Below, one piece after another: positions 23,601-31,456 of a stretch of 38,698 nucleotides of DNA (its first letter is position 1; every line of letters begins with the position of its first letter). Source of the DNA: JALYNX01 sp963746905 (GTDB taxonomy: Bacteria > Actinomycetota > Acidimicrobiia > Spongiisociales > ZC4RG35); the NCBI GenBank assembly GCA_963746905.1, contig CAVVCY010000007.1:1-38698 (forward strand), in the 5' to 3' direction. The notes under the pieces are model-generated. The model searched no databases, had not been told where the DNA came from, and worked only from the letters and a program-made list of their open reading frames with translations. The position numbers and the translations under genes are program-made.

Positions 23601-24129
23601 CGAGTCGTCGCGTGCTGAGCTCAGGAAAGTCATCCGCGCCCTCGACGAGGAGATCGAGAGCCGCTTCCAGGATGCGTTCCGCGAGGTTGCTGAGGCTTAC
23701 CAGCGCTATTTCACGGTCCTCTTTCCCGGCGGGCGGGGTCGGATACGGCTCACCGATGCGAGCGATCCCGAGTCGGGGTTGATGATCGAGGCCCAGCCCC
23801 TGGGGAAGAAGGTCAGTCAGCTGAGCTTGCTTTCCGGTGGGGAGCGCAGCCTGGCGGCGCTTGCCTTCCTGTTCTCCGTCTTCGAAGCCCGGCCCAGCCC
23901 CTTCTATGTTCTCGATGAGGTGGAGGCCGCACTCGATGACGCCAACCTGAGACGTTTCCTGAGAATCGTCGACGAGTTCCGTCAGCGTGCCCAGCTTCTG
24001 ATCGTCACCCATCAACAGCAGACCATGGAGGCGGCTGATGTTCTCTACGGCGTCACGATGGAGCCGGGAGGATCGTCTCAGGCGGTTCGCAAGGACATGA
24101 CGATGGTCGGGGCCGAGCTCTTCGCCTAG
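20680..24129 (+). CDS. smc: Chromosome segregation protein SMC
   Basis: 1149 residues from GTG 20680, seven bases after AGGA. The condensin-type ATPase for chromosome compaction and segregation. N-terminal ATPase half with Walker A GPNGSGKSN (31-39) and the Q-loop region; VIIGQGQVDSVLNASPEDHR; coiled coil to about 500; hinge about 505-640 with LISLLDVPSGLEAAVDAGLG and YGSKSM-like equivalents; second coiled coil; then C-terminal half with signature LLSGGERSLAALA (about 1048-1060) and Walker B FYVLDEVEAALDDAN (about 1075). GPINPLASVEF near 947 is also typical. Full length for the family. ftsY begins 19 bases downstream, as in other actinobacteria. Confidence 0.95.
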   Translation: MYLKSLKLVGFKSFADRTRLEFRPGVTVIVGPNGSGKSNLVDALSWVLGTQSPKTLRTGKMEDVVFAGTATRPALNRAEAVLVIDNSERQLPLDLDEVAIARRLYRDGSSDYEINGVDCRLLDIQELLSDSGVGRHQHVIIGQGQVDSVLNASPEDHRAVIEEAAGILKHRRRKEKAERRLERTDEDVLRLQDLLGEIERQLRPLRRQARAAASYEGLRDEVRSLRLYLSGSALREIDEHLRMANEEHGSLSETLAVDDRDAVVVGEQVADLTVRASQLGAAVERDTGAAALLETTTERLRRTASVAHERSRAASGRFQANAERRADLEAELAAIRGEREGLETAAVEAGNDTDSRETRFRRLEDEERVIATQNALSAEGAVAAVRGELSILQAAGVRDDRELEAISHRLDVVDGQLRDESSEISSLNEEVRAIDEKVVRLQAVFDQTTRRRSGDQEKWANAEDGLIDARLALAAAKARVEAVRAALAGRFDREARRSVEGADGSRGSLISLLDVPSGLEAAVDAGLGRWADAVAFDGSKSMQEAIETVKASGGGGVPVVAVAGAEGASARSVAASAGVEALVDRLGPKADHGLANHLLGDVLLVEGWTTAWALIWRHPDLRAVTPEGDLISSKGVQISSPDGAGPAMLEAAEVDLETAETELSRAVSIHTAAKRDFDKSRDHERVALEELESVESDLSGRTDAMARLQKSVNVLEGERSRLAHRRNSVVEGVSDRERQIVELQHRLSALEGEEAERMRVWEELEASRARIAVDKELARSEWQEAATTLQSIVERQRLLQERLTQIESDILRVEAGPSNTGNETTLDQIEMFARRGVEALQLRLEEVRERQAELRTSHLGTVTDLERARGRHEELRDRIANSRERLGELQVRLTELRLRRESLVEGVRRDADAEVEVALEAERPDLPEETDLEGLLDERIAQLRRLGPINPLASVEFAELDERHTFLTDQLADVESSRAELRKVIRALDEEIESRFQDAFREVAEAYQRYFTVLFPGGRGRIRLTDASDPESGLMIEAQPLGKKVSQLSLLSGGERSLAALAFLFSVFEARPSPFYVLDEVEAALDDANLRRFLRIVDEFRQRAQLLIVTHQQQTMEAADVLYGVTMEPGGSSQAVRKDMTMVGAELFA

Positions 24130-24148
24130 CGGTAACTTCCCTTTCTCC

Positions 24149-25141
24149 ATGAATACCACAGCCCTCGTTCTCGTCGTGCTCGCCGTCACCGTGGTCATTG
24201 CGGCCGTCGTGGTGCTGTTGGTGCTGAGGAATCGCACCGTTCCCATCGACGCTCCCGGTGAGGCACCCGCGTCGACCGATGGGACTGTTCAGGGCTCCCT
24301 CGGGGCGTCCCTCCGAAAGGTGTTCCGATCGGGCGGCGTCGACGAACAGTCGTGGACCGGTCTCGAAGAGGCGATGTTGGCCGCCGATGTCGGTGTCGAT
24401 GCCACGGCCGCAGTCGTCAAAGGAGTGCGCTCGGCCCATCCCGAGACGGCCGACCTGGCACGCCAGCTGGTGGCCCGCCAGCTCCGCGTCGAGCTGGGAG
24501 ACAAGCCACGAGAACTGGTACTCACCGGGAAGCCTGCGGTGATCCTGGTCGTCGGTGTGAACGGGACCGGCAAGACCACCACCATTGCCAAGATCGCCGC
24601 CCAGCTCAGTGACGAAGGCAAAAAGGTGATCCTGGCCGCCGCCGATACCTTCCGTGCCGCGGCGGGCGCCCAACTCCAGACCTGGGGCGATCGGTTGGGG
24701 GTGGACGTCGTAGGTGGTCAGGAGGGAGGCGACCCAGCGTCGGTGGCATTCGACGCCATCATCTCGGCCCGTGCCAAAGGGGCCGACGTGGTGATTATCG
24801 ACACCGCGGGCCGGCTCCACGCCAAGAAGAACCTGATGGCCGAGATGAGCAAGATCTATCGAGTGGCGGCAGGGGATCAGGGAACGATCGACGAAGTGCT
24901 GCTGGTGCTCGATGCCACTGCCGGCCAGAACGGGATCGCCCAGGTGAGGGAATTCTCGGAGGCCGTCCCAGTGAGTGGAATCGTTCTCACCAAACTGGAC
25001 GGGACGGCGCGGGGCGGGATTGTCATTGCCATCGAGCGCCAGCTCGGTGTGCCCGTGAAGCTGGTTGGGGTTGGCGAGGGGCTGGGAGATATGGTCCCCT
25101 TCGATCCGGATAGCTTCGTAAGAGACCTCATGGAGGATTGA
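24149..25141 (+). CDS. ftsY: Signal recognition particle receptor FtsY
   Basis: 330 residues. The receptor GTPase that delivers ribosome-SRP complexes to the membrane. A real transmembrane helix occupies residues 5-26, replacing the long acidic A domain of E. coli FtsY. The N domain (about 50-120) and G domain follow: G1 GVNGTGKTT (136-144), DTFRAAAGAQL, DTAGRL, TKLDGTARGG and GVGEGLGDMVPFD. The usual RAAAVEQL reads RAAAGAQL, a small deviation from the norm. The TGA overlaps the cdd ATG by one base. Confidence 0.94.
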   Translation: MNTTALVLVVLAVTVVIAAVVVLLVLRNRTVPIDAPGEAPASTDGTVQGSLGASLRKVFRSGGVDEQSWTGLEEAMLAADVGVDATAAVVKGVRSAHPETADLARQLVARQLRVELGDKPRELVLTGKPAVILVVGVNGTGKTTTIAKIAAQLSDEGKKVILAAADTFRAAAGAQLQTWGDRLGVDVVGGQEGGDPASVAFDAIISARAKGADVVIIDTAGRLHAKKNLMAEMSKIYRVAAGDQGTIDEVLLVLDATAGQNGIAQVREFSEAVPVSGIVLTKLDGTARGGIVIAIERQLGVPVKLVGVGEGLGDMVPFDPDSFVRDLMED

Positions 25142-25530
25142 TGAACACTGATGATCTCGCAGCCGCCGCCCGGGCCGCGGCCGAAGGCTCCTACTCCCCT
25201 TATTCCGGGTTTCGGGTCGGCGCGGTGGTGGTCGGCGATCGCGGCGAGGTGTTCATCGGGGCCAATGTCGAAAACAGCGCTTATCCCGCCTCTTCCTGCG
25301 CCGAGGCGACTGCGATCAACACCGCTGTCAGCCACGGCGTGCGCAAGATCGACACGGTGGCCGTGGCGTGCATCGATGCTTTGGATGTGGAGGGGGCCTA
25401 TCCGTGTGGACGATGCCGCCAGATCATGTCCGAGTTCGACGTGACCAATGTGATCATCGCCGGCGCTCCTGGTTCGGAGATCCGGGAGCACACCCTCGAC
25501 GAGCTGCTCCCACATCGTTTCCGCCTCTGA
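25141..25530 (+). CDS. cdd: Cytidine deaminase
   Basis: 129 residues from ATG 25141, four bases after GGAGG. Deaminates cytidine and deoxycytidine in pyrimidine salvage. Zinc and catalytic residues: Cys53 and Glu55 in SCAEATA, Cys89 and Cys92 in PCGRC. NVENSAYPASSC is typical. The usual tetrameric motif CAERTA reads CAEATA here, so the Arg that neutralises the zinc thiolates is missing; variants at this site are known. Two other pyrimidine salvage genes, deoA and upp, lie further right in the window. Confidence 0.92.
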   Translation: MNTDDLAAAARAAAEGSYSPYSGFRVGAVVVGDRGEVFIGANVENSAYPASSCAEATAINTAVSHGVRKIDTVAVACIDALDVEGAYPCGRCRQIMSEFDVTNVIIAGAPGSEIREHTLDELLPHRFRL

Positions 25531-25532
25531 AG

Positions 25533-25949
25533 TCATCCGGGCCAGGTGGCCCGGTTCTCCTTGCGGACCACGAAGCGGAGCCCTGACCAGGTGTGGTCGA
25601 TGGCGCACACTTTGTTGTCCACCATCCCGGTGGGAAGGAACAGGTCGCGAAGGGTGTCCTCGGTGATATCGGTCTCGACCCCCGAGCTTCGCTTGGGCCA
25701 AGCCACCCAGATCGCTCCGTCGGGCGGGAGCAGGGCCATGGCCCGGTGGAATGAGTCGTCGAGCTCGTCGGCCCATTGCCCGAAGACGATGAAGATATTG
25801 GAAACGGAGAGCTCGTGGTGGACCTCCACGTCGGGCGGGAGACGTCCCAGGGCTGGCATGAATCTGTCAGGGGCGTCGAATATCCCGATGGTCATCCCCT
25901 CTTTGATCCCCAACTTTTCCGAAAGTGGCGTGCCGCTATATCCGGCCAC
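25533..25949 (-). CDS. DUF3052 family protein
   Basis: 138 residues. Matches the actinobacterial DUF3052 pattern: TPLSEKLGIKEGMTIGIFDAPD, a middle HELSVSNIFIVFG, then LPPDGAIWVAWPKRSSGVETDITED and GMVDNKVCAIDHTWSGLRFVVRK at the end. No enzymatic function is known to me. It is transcribed toward cdd with a two-base gap between convergent stops. The PPOX-fold gene starts upstream on the same strand with three bases between them. Confidence 0.85.
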   Translation of the reverse strand: MAGYSGTPLSEKLGIKEGMTIGIFDAPDRFMPALGRLPPDVEVHHELSVSNIFIVFGQWADELDDSFHRAMALLPPDGAIWVAWPKRSSGVETDITEDTLRDLFLPTGMVDNKVCAIDHTWSGLRFVVRKENRATWPG

Positions 25950-25952
25950 TGC

Positions 25953-26474
25953 TCAGCTCCCGGCGCTGAGGTCGGTCCACCACGTCTCAGGTGGATGGGC
26001 CTCGATGTCCCCGCCAAGGTCAACGATGGTGTCGAGGACCCGGTCGTCATTCCAGGAGAGCCACCGATCGGGAGTGACCTCGATAGTGCTGTCCTCGTAG
26101 GCAGCGAGGAGCAGACCCATGGTGGCCATCCCTGCCGGGGTGAGTACCCGTTCCCGGTTCAGCTGATTGAGCCGGGCGGCAACCTCCCCGGTGATGAGGC
26201 GGGCGGTGCCGGTGCAAGATGCCCATCCGGAGGCCACCGAGACGAAAACTGTGACGGTGGGCCGGGCGATGACGTTCTTGACTTTCCTCGTGGTCTCCGG
26301 TGTGGGAAGGAGTACTCGGTCTTTCTCGTCGAGATAGAAGAGGAGCTCGGTCAGATGCGGCGACCCGTCGTCATTGATCGTGGCGAGAACGGCATTGCTC
26401 TTGGCGAGAATCTGTTGGCGCAGGTCAGAGTCGAGACCGTGCGGTGTCCGATAGGTGGGTGGAATCTCGCTCAT
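25953..26474 (-). CDS. Pyridoxamine-phosphate-oxidase-fold protein, probably F420-dependent
   Basis: 173 residues. The split-barrel PPOX fold is seen as ILAKSNAVLATINDDGSPHLTELLF, then DRVLLPTPETTRKVKNVIARPTVTVFV and a C-terminal TPDRWLSWND. The AVLATINDDGSPH start and the KVKN basic patch are typical of actinobacterial F420- or flavin-binding members. Cofactor and substrate cannot be decided by eye. Likely cotranscribed with the DUF3052 gene, with its promoter in the 69-base gap before the HNH nuclease stop. Confidence 0.75.
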   Translation of the reverse strand: MSEIPPTYRTPHGLDSDLRQQILAKSNAVLATINDDGSPHLTELLFYLDEKDRVLLPTPETTRKVKNVIARPTVTVFVSVASGWASCTGTARLITGEVAARLNQLNRERVLTPAGMATMGLLLAAYEDSTIEVTPDRWLSWNDDRVLDTIVDLGGDIEAHPPETWWTDLSAGS

Positions 26475-26543
26475 GGTCGAGAACCCTAGGTGTGGACGGT
26501 GTGTCTGACTTCAGCCGGTGCCGGGTGTGGGGAAGCTCCACCC

Positions 26544-27602
26544 CTATCTAGGTCGATCAGGTCGCCGGAAGCGGATCCTTCCATGGTCCGGGTGTCGGAA
26601 GGGTTGGAATCCTCGCTCGTGGACCACCACATGATGGTGGAACCAGCAGAGCGAGATCAGGTTGTCGGGATTGGTGGCCCCGCCGTCGGTCCAGGGGATG
26701 ATGTGATGTGCCTCGATTCGATACCGGGACTCGCAGGCATCGGCGACACAGACATTGCCGTCCCGAAGCAGGATCGCCCGCCGCAGAGAGGGAGGAGCGA
26801 TGCGCAGCCTGCGTCCGTACTCCATCAACCGGCCGTCCTCGGTGCGCGCGATCACCTCGGTGGTCGCATCGCAGAGGATCGCGGTCAGGGCATTCGCGCC
26901 GACCCGAGGCCCGGTCTCGAGTACCACTCCAGTTTGGCCATTACTGGTGGCAGCTTCAGCAGCGTCGACAAACACAGTGACTTGAGCTGGGGGCGGATCG
27001 TCAGAAATACAGAGCTCGACCAGGGCGGTGGCCTTCCGCCACGATGCGTCACCTCTGGTGCCGTCAGGGAGCTCCGGGAGTTGATCGGCGGCTTCGCTGA
27101 GGACCTTGTCCATCAGAGCACCCGAGGCACCGTCGAGACCGCCCCAAAGTTTCCACCAGGATTCGTCGAGAGAAGGTTGGATCACGAAGAAGCGCTCGTC
27201 GGCGCTCTGGAATTCCTCCTCGGGCGTGACCAGCACCTTCAAGGCGGCCGTCCGACGAACACCGGCAACATCCAGATGTTGAAGAAGGCCTACATCCTCT
27301 TGGATCCGGGAGAGTGCTTCGACGCGATCGAAGGTGGCTTCTCCTGCGGCCAGGGCCCCCTTGAGGTCTGGGCGGTCCTCGGTGCGCCGCATGGTCCGGA
27401 CCAGGTCCTTGGCCGTTTCACGACTCACATCGAGTCGCGCCGTCACCCATTCTGAGAGCGACCTCGATCCATCTGCCGTCGCCACTTGTGCCTCGTCGAG
27501 ATGTCTGAGATGTCTCATCTGAAGGGCGGCGATCTGCGATTTCAAGCCTTCAAGGCGGACCAATTCCGACTCGTGGTAGTCGACTGCCGATCTTCCAACC
27601 AT
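26544..27602 (-). CDS. HNH endonuclease with DUF222 domain (13E12-type)
   Basis: 352 residues from the ATG at 27600-27602. DUF222 covers about 10-250 (MRHLRHLDEAQ, LSEWVTARLDVSRETAKDLV, GEATFDRVEALSR) and the HNH nuclease lies at about 290-335: CVADACESRYRIEAHHIIPW, then DGGATNPDNLISLCWFHHH. The catalytic HH, Asn and final His are present. This family is multi-copy in actinobacteria (the 13E12 repeats of mycobacteria) and is treated as a mobile or DNA-processing nuclease. A GTG seven codons upstream is possible, but the LexA box and predicted promoter favour the ATG, perhaps as a leaderless message. Confidence 0.88.
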   Translation of the reverse strand: MVGRSAVDYHESELVRLEGLKSQIAALQMRHLRHLDEAQVATADGSRSLSEWVTARLDVSRETAKDLVRTMRRTEDRPDLKGALAAGEATFDRVEALSRIQEDVGLLQHLDVAGVRRTAALKVLVTPEEEFQSADERFFVIQPSLDESWWKLWGGLDGASGALMDKVLSEAADQLPELPDGTRGDASWRKATALVELCISDDPPPAQVTVFVDAAEAATSNGQTGVVLETGPRVGANALTAILCDATTEVIARTEDGRLMEYGRRLRIAPPSLRRAILLRDGNVCVADACESRYRIEAHHIIPWTDGGATNPDNLISLCWFHHHVVVHERGFQPFRHPDHGRIRFRRPDRPR

Positions 27603-27606
27603 GACC

Positions 27607-27637
27607 CGAACATACGTTCCCACAGGGACAGAAACAA
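27607..27637 (-). promoter_or_regulatory. LexA SOS box over a predicted promoter of the HNH nuclease
   Basis: On the plus strand CGAACATACGTTCC (27607-27620) fits the Gram-positive SOS consensus CGAACRNRYGTTYC at every position. On the minus strand the box contains TATGTT (27614 to 27609), a good -10. TTGTTT (27637 to 27632) stands exactly 17 bases upstream as a -35. The predicted start site is six to seven bases after the -10, i.e. at the ATG of the nuclease. LexA bound here would cover the -10. Confidence 0.75.
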
Positions 27638-27682
27638 GAGGGTTGTGGCGCTTTTCGCGAAGTTTCTCGCAGGTGCCTCACC

Positions 27683-28393
27683 TCACACCTGGATCGGCAC
27701 CGTTAGCAAGAAAACGATGCCCCCGATCAGGAGGACGATCGAGAAGCCGAGCATGATGTATTGGCCGGCCAGGCTTCGCATCTTGGTGCTCAGACCGGCG
27801 AACAGGAAGATCCCGGCGAAGATGATGGTGCTGATCACGTACTTGTCGTCGTTGTCGTCGGCAGAATGCGCCAGCGCCGACTTGTCCTGGGCCTCTTGAA
27901 GCAGACGTTCCGCCTCTACTTCTTGGGCAACCTGATATTCCTCCATGGCGAACGGGGTCGGTGGTGCGTCCGGGTTGGATAGGGGCCGGGTAGCCAGCCA
28001 GGCGTCCATCGCGGTCTTGAACTCTGGCCGAAACCGTTCATACAGGAACCCGGAGAGAGTCGTCGGATCCGGGTGGTAGCCGTCGCTCACATCGATCTCA
28101 CCCGAGTCGAGCTCCTGTTTGGCGGCATCCAGCCAGGCGAGGAAGGTTGCAACGTCGATCGACGACAATTGGCCCGCCCTCGTGAAGCTTCGAGTGGACT
28201 CGGTCCGAGCGGCGCCAGCTTCGTTCAGCGAAAAGGACATGGTGTCCCCCCATTGGTCGCTTTGGAACGCCGACCAAGCGGTGGCCAGGGCGGCGAAGGC
28301 CATCACGATGGTGGCGACGATGTCGATCCAGTCGAGCGGCGGGTGTTTCGGCTCGGTCGTTGCAACCTCGGCTTCGGCTGTCACCGCGTTCAA
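27683..28393 (-). CDS. Membrane protein of unknown function (DUF4337-like)
   Basis: 236 residues. One N-terminal helix (about 23-43, WIDIVATIVMAFAALATAWSA), a large soluble middle with a helical, charged region (about 45-180), and two C-terminal helices (about 184-203 and 212-232). YQSDQWGD-like sequence after helix 1 (AFQSDQWGDTMSF) and the closing pair of helices resemble DUF4337, but that is tentative. Its ATG overlaps the etfA stop by four bases, so it is the last gene of the minus-strand run beginning at the arginine genes. Confidence 0.7.
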   Translation of the reverse strand: MNAVTAEAEVATTEPKHPPLDWIDIVATIVMAFAALATAWSAFQSDQWGDTMSFSLNEAGAARTESTRSFTRAGQLSSIDVATFLAWLDAAKQELDSGEIDVSDGYHPDPTTLSGFLYERFRPEFKTAMDAWLATRPLSNPDAPPTPFAMEEYQVAQEVEAERLLQEAQDKSALAHSADDNDDKYVISTIIFAGIFLFAGLSTKMRSLAGQYIMLGFSIVLLIGGIVFLLTVPIQV

Positions 28394-29343
28394 CCCTCTC
28401 TGCTTTCCAACGCGTCGATCAGCTTGGGAAGCACCTTGTGGACGTCACCAACCACTCCGAGGTCGGCGATTGAGAAAATGGGAGCGTCGGGGTCCTTGTT
28501 GATGGCGATGATCGTCTTCGAGTCCTTCATTCCCACCAGATGCTGCATGGCGCCTGAGATGCCACAGGCGATATACACGTCAGGTTTGACCGTTTTGCCG
28601 GTCTGCCCAACCTGCTTCGCATACGGCACCCATCCGGCGTCGACGATAGCCCTGGTGGCTCCAGTCGCCGCCCCTAGCTTCTTGCCCAGCCGCTCCACCA
28701 ACTCATAGGCCTCTGGGGAGCCCAACCCGCGACCCCCCGAAACGACGATCGACGCTTCTCCGAGTTGCGGGCCCTCGCGCTCCTCGACGTGGGACTCGGT
28801 CAGCGCCGCTTCGGCTCGCCCTGGTTCGGGGAGCCCGACTTTCTCCACAGTCGGCATCGGCGCACCCACTGCCTCGGCGGCGAACGACTTGGGGCGGATC
28901 AGAACCAGGAATGGGGCCCGGCTCATGGAAGCTGTGGCCACTTTGGCGCCGCCCAGGATCTCGTGGTCGGTCTCGACCCCGCCATTGGCCAGTCGAACCG
29001 CGATCGCATTGGAGAGGACGCCTACCCCGAGGCGAACAGCAAGGCGCCCGGCGACATCGCGATCGGTATAGGCCTGGCCGAATAGGACAAGATCCGGGGC
29101 CTTTTCCGCGATCCTTGCGGCGAGAGCCGCGGCCACCGGTCCTGCGGGCAGCCGACTGCCAGCGTCGAGGTGGAGCACCGAGGCGGCGCCGTGCTCTCCC
29201 AGTGCCGAAAACGCTGCCTCCGATCCGGTCCCGAGATAGATCGCCGTGACCTCTCCGAGTTGGCGGCCTGCCGCCAGCAACTCGAGGCCGATGGTTGTCG
29301 GGCTACCCCCTTCTTCCTCGATAAAGACCCAGATGGTGGCCAT
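28390..29343 (-). CDS. etfA: Electron transfer flavoprotein subunit alpha
   Basis: 317 residues. With EtfB forms the FAD-containing heterodimer that passes electrons from acyl-CoA and other dehydrogenases to ETF-quinone oxidoreductase. The N-terminal half has the Rossmann-like domain I (LVLFGQAYTDRDVAGRLAVRL). The C-terminal FAD domain shows SGGRGLGSPEAYELVERL, AIVDAGWVPYAKQVGQTGK, YIACGISGAMQHLVGMKDS and INKDPDAPIFSIADLGVVGD, all strong signatures. One base follows the etfB stop before the ATG. Confidence 0.95.
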   Translation of the reverse strand: MATIWVFIEEEGGSPTTIGLELLAAGRQLGEVTAIYLGTGSEAAFSALGEHGAASVLHLDAGSRLPAGPVAAALAARIAEKAPDLVLFGQAYTDRDVAGRLAVRLGVGVLSNAIAVRLANGGVETDHEILGGAKVATASMSRAPFLVLIRPKSFAAEAVGAPMPTVEKVGLPEPGRAEAALTESHVEEREGPQLGEASIVVSGGRGLGSPEAYELVERLGKKLGAATGATRAIVDAGWVPYAKQVGQTGKTVKPDVYIACGISGAMQHLVGMKDSKTIIAINKDPDAPIFSIADLGVVGDVHKVLPKLIDALESREG

Positions 29344-29344
29344 C

Positions 29345-30103
29345 TCAGATCACCTTCCGTTGCTCGAGAAGGGCGACGATGGCCAGGTGCGAGTCGCCGT
29401 CGTCTTCGACCTTTTGCCCGGCGGTCCGCTCGGGGGCGTCGGTGATCGACGCCACCGTCTGGTCGGGTCCCCTCTCGACTCCGAGGTCGGCGACGTTGAG
29501 AGTCTCTACCGTCTTCTTCTTGGCCTCCATGATCCCCTTGAACGTCGGATAGCGCGGTTCGACCACCCCGGCGGTGACTGCGACGACCGCGGGCAGGCTG
29601 GCCTCGACGACGTCGTATCCGGCGGCGGTCTGGCGGTGGATGGTGACCTTCCCGTCAGCGGCCTCGACCTTGGTGGCATAGGTCAGCGCAGGGACGTCGA
29701 GCAGCTCGGAGAGCATCTGGGGCAGGACCCCCGAATACCCGTCGGTGGACTCGGTCCCGGTGATCACCAGATCGAAGCCGTTCCTCTGGATGGCGGCCGC
29801 CAGCATTCGGGCCGTTGTCAGTCCGTTGGAGCCCCGAAGCGTGTCGTCCTCGATGAGAATCGCCTGGTCGGCTCCCATGGCCAGAGCCTGGCGGATTCCT
29901 TGCCCGTTACCCGCCGGGCCCATGCTCACCAGGGTCACCGTCCCCTCACTCGCCTGAGCCAGTTGGAGACCCATTTCGACTCCATAGCGGTCGGTGTCGT
30001 CGAGAATCTGGTCGTCGGGCCGGAGCAGCCAATTGGTGCCGGCCTCGAGCTGATACGGGGTGGCGGGGTCAGGGATCTGCTTGACGCAGACGACGACCTT
30101 CAT
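29345..30103 (-). CDS. etfB: Electron transfer flavoprotein subunit beta
   Basis: 252 residues from the ATG at 30101-30103, which has AGGAG eight bases upstream; the TTG three codons earlier would abut it. Binds AMP in the ETF heterodimer. VVCVKQIPDP at the start, DRYGVEMGLQLAQ, RQALAMGADQAILIED, ITGTESTDGYSGVLPQMLSELL and the C-terminal EPRYPTFKGIMEAKKKTVE (recognition-loop region) are conserved. It sits between deoA and etfA on the same strand. No ETF dehydrogenase is in the window. Confidence 0.95.
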   Translation of the reverse strand: MKVVVCVKQIPDPATPYQLEAGTNWLLRPDDQILDDTDRYGVEMGLQLAQASEGTVTLVSMGPAGNGQGIRQALAMGADQAILIEDDTLRGSNGLTTARMLAAAIQRNGFDLVITGTESTDGYSGVLPQMLSELLDVPALTYATKVEAADGKVTIHRQTAAGYDVVEASLPAVVAVTAGVVEPRYPTFKGIMEAKKKTVETLNVADLGVERGPDQTVASITDAPERTAGQKVEDDGDSHLAIVALLEQRKVI

Positions 30104-30152
30104 TTGGCTCAACTCCTGGTGGTCTGGGTTTGGGGATGGTAACGAGAGCCCG

Positions 30153-31454
30153 CTACCCGTCCACCCGCTCGACGATCAGCGGTGGGATCTCAGGCGCTTC
30201 GGTCCCGATTGCCCAGGCTCCGGCAAGGGTGGGGGCCTGTGCCTCCCAGCGAGCCGGATCGGTGAAGCGAACTCGGGCCAGGGGCTGACCTTTGGAAACC
30301 GGCTCTCCGAGTTTGGCCAGCACCGTGATCCCGACACCGGGATCGACGATGTCTTCCTTGCGCTCCCTTCCCGCTCCGAGTCGGGTAGCGACCGTCCCCA
30401 CGATGAGTGCGTCACACCGGGTGACATACCCGTCACTGTCGGCCACGAGGATGTCCTCATGGGGTGAGATGGGGAGCAAGGACGGGTCTTCGATCACTGA
30501 TGGGTCCCCTCCCTGGGCAGTCACCACATCGATCAGCTTCTGGAGGGCGGCACCGCTCCCAATGGTTTCCAGGAGGCGATCCCGGCCTCCATCCAGGCCT
30601 GCCAGTTCGAGCATGACCTCACCGAAGGCCAGGGTCAGCTCGACGACATCTGGAGGCCCCCCGCCGTTGAGCACCTCGATCGACTCCTGCACCTCGTTGG
30701 CGTTTCCCACCTCCCGGCCCAGGGGCTGATCCATCCCCGTGAGCAGAGCCACCGTGTGGACACCGTTCATAGTGCCGATTCCGACCATGGTTTGGGCCAG
30801 TTCTCTTGCGGTCTCGAGGTCCCTCTTGAAGGCCCCGGAACCGGTCTTGACGTCGAGGAGAAGCCCGTCGAGCCCTTCTGCCAGCTTCTTGGACATGATC
30901 GAAGAGGAGATGAGTGGAATCGAAGGCACGGTGGCGGTGGCGTCACGCAGTGCGTAGAGCTTGCGATCGGCGGGTACCAGGGTCTCGGACTGACCGGCCA
31001 GAACCAAACCATGCTGGCTGAGTACCTCGTGAAAGCGTTGCGGGTCGAGACTCGTGGTGAATCCGGGAATGGTCTCCAATTTGTCGAGCGTGCCCCCGGT
31101 GTGGCCCAGCCCACGCCCCGACATCATGGGCACGGCGACACCACAGGCAGCTACCAAGGGTGCCAAGGGGATCGAGATCTTGTCGCCGACTCCGCCCGTC
31201 GAGTGCTTGTCCACTTTCGGTGCGGGGATGTCCGAGCAATCGAGCACTTGGCCGGAGTGGAGCATCGCGGCGGTCCAATTGGTGAGCTCATCGGCGTCTA
31301 GCCCGTTGAAGAAGACGGCCATCGCCATCGCCGCCATCTGGTAGTCGGTGACCGAGCCGTCGGTAAACGATCGAATCAGCCACTCGATCTCGTCGGAGCT
31401 AAGGCTGCCCCGGTCCCTCTTCTTTTCGATCAGTTCGACTGCGGTGAACGCCAT
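30153..31454 (-). CDS. deoA: Thymidine / pyrimidine-nucleoside phosphorylase
   Basis: 433 residues. Phosphorolyses thymidine or uridine to base plus sugar phosphate. The family signature KVDKHSTGGVGDKISIPLAP (about 80-99) and SGRGLGHTGGTLDKLETIPG (about 111-130) are intact, with KTGSGAFKRD later and a lipoyl-like C-terminal domain. It starts two bases after the argC stop, so it is likely read through from the arginine genes. That is an odd metabolic mix, though cdd and upp in the window serve the same salvage pathway. Confidence 0.93.
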   Translation of the reverse strand: MAFTAVELIEKKRDRGSLSSDEIEWLIRSFTDGSVTDYQMAAMAMAVFFNGLDADELTNWTAAMLHSGQVLDCSDIPAPKVDKHSTGGVGDKISIPLAPLVAACGVAVPMMSGRGLGHTGGTLDKLETIPGFTTSLDPQRFHEVLSQHGLVLAGQSETLVPADRKLYALRDATATVPSIPLISSSIMSKKLAEGLDGLLLDVKTGSGAFKRDLETARELAQTMVGIGTMNGVHTVALLTGMDQPLGREVGNANEVQESIEVLNGGGPPDVVELTLAFGEVMLELAGLDGGRDRLLETIGSGAALQKLIDVVTAQGGDPSVIEDPSLLPISPHEDILVADSDGYVTRCDALIVGTVATRLGAGRERKEDIVDPGVGITVLAKLGEPVSKGQPLARVRFTDPARWEAQAPTLAGAWAIGTEAPEIPPLIVERVDG

Positions 31455-31456
31455 TG

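Noticed and set aside
26475..26543. Terminator downstream of the HNH nuclease
   Set aside because: GGGTG-TGG and CCA-CCCC can pair around 26524-26548, but the stem is bulged, lacks a T-tract and overlaps the coding end, so it was not listed as a feature.
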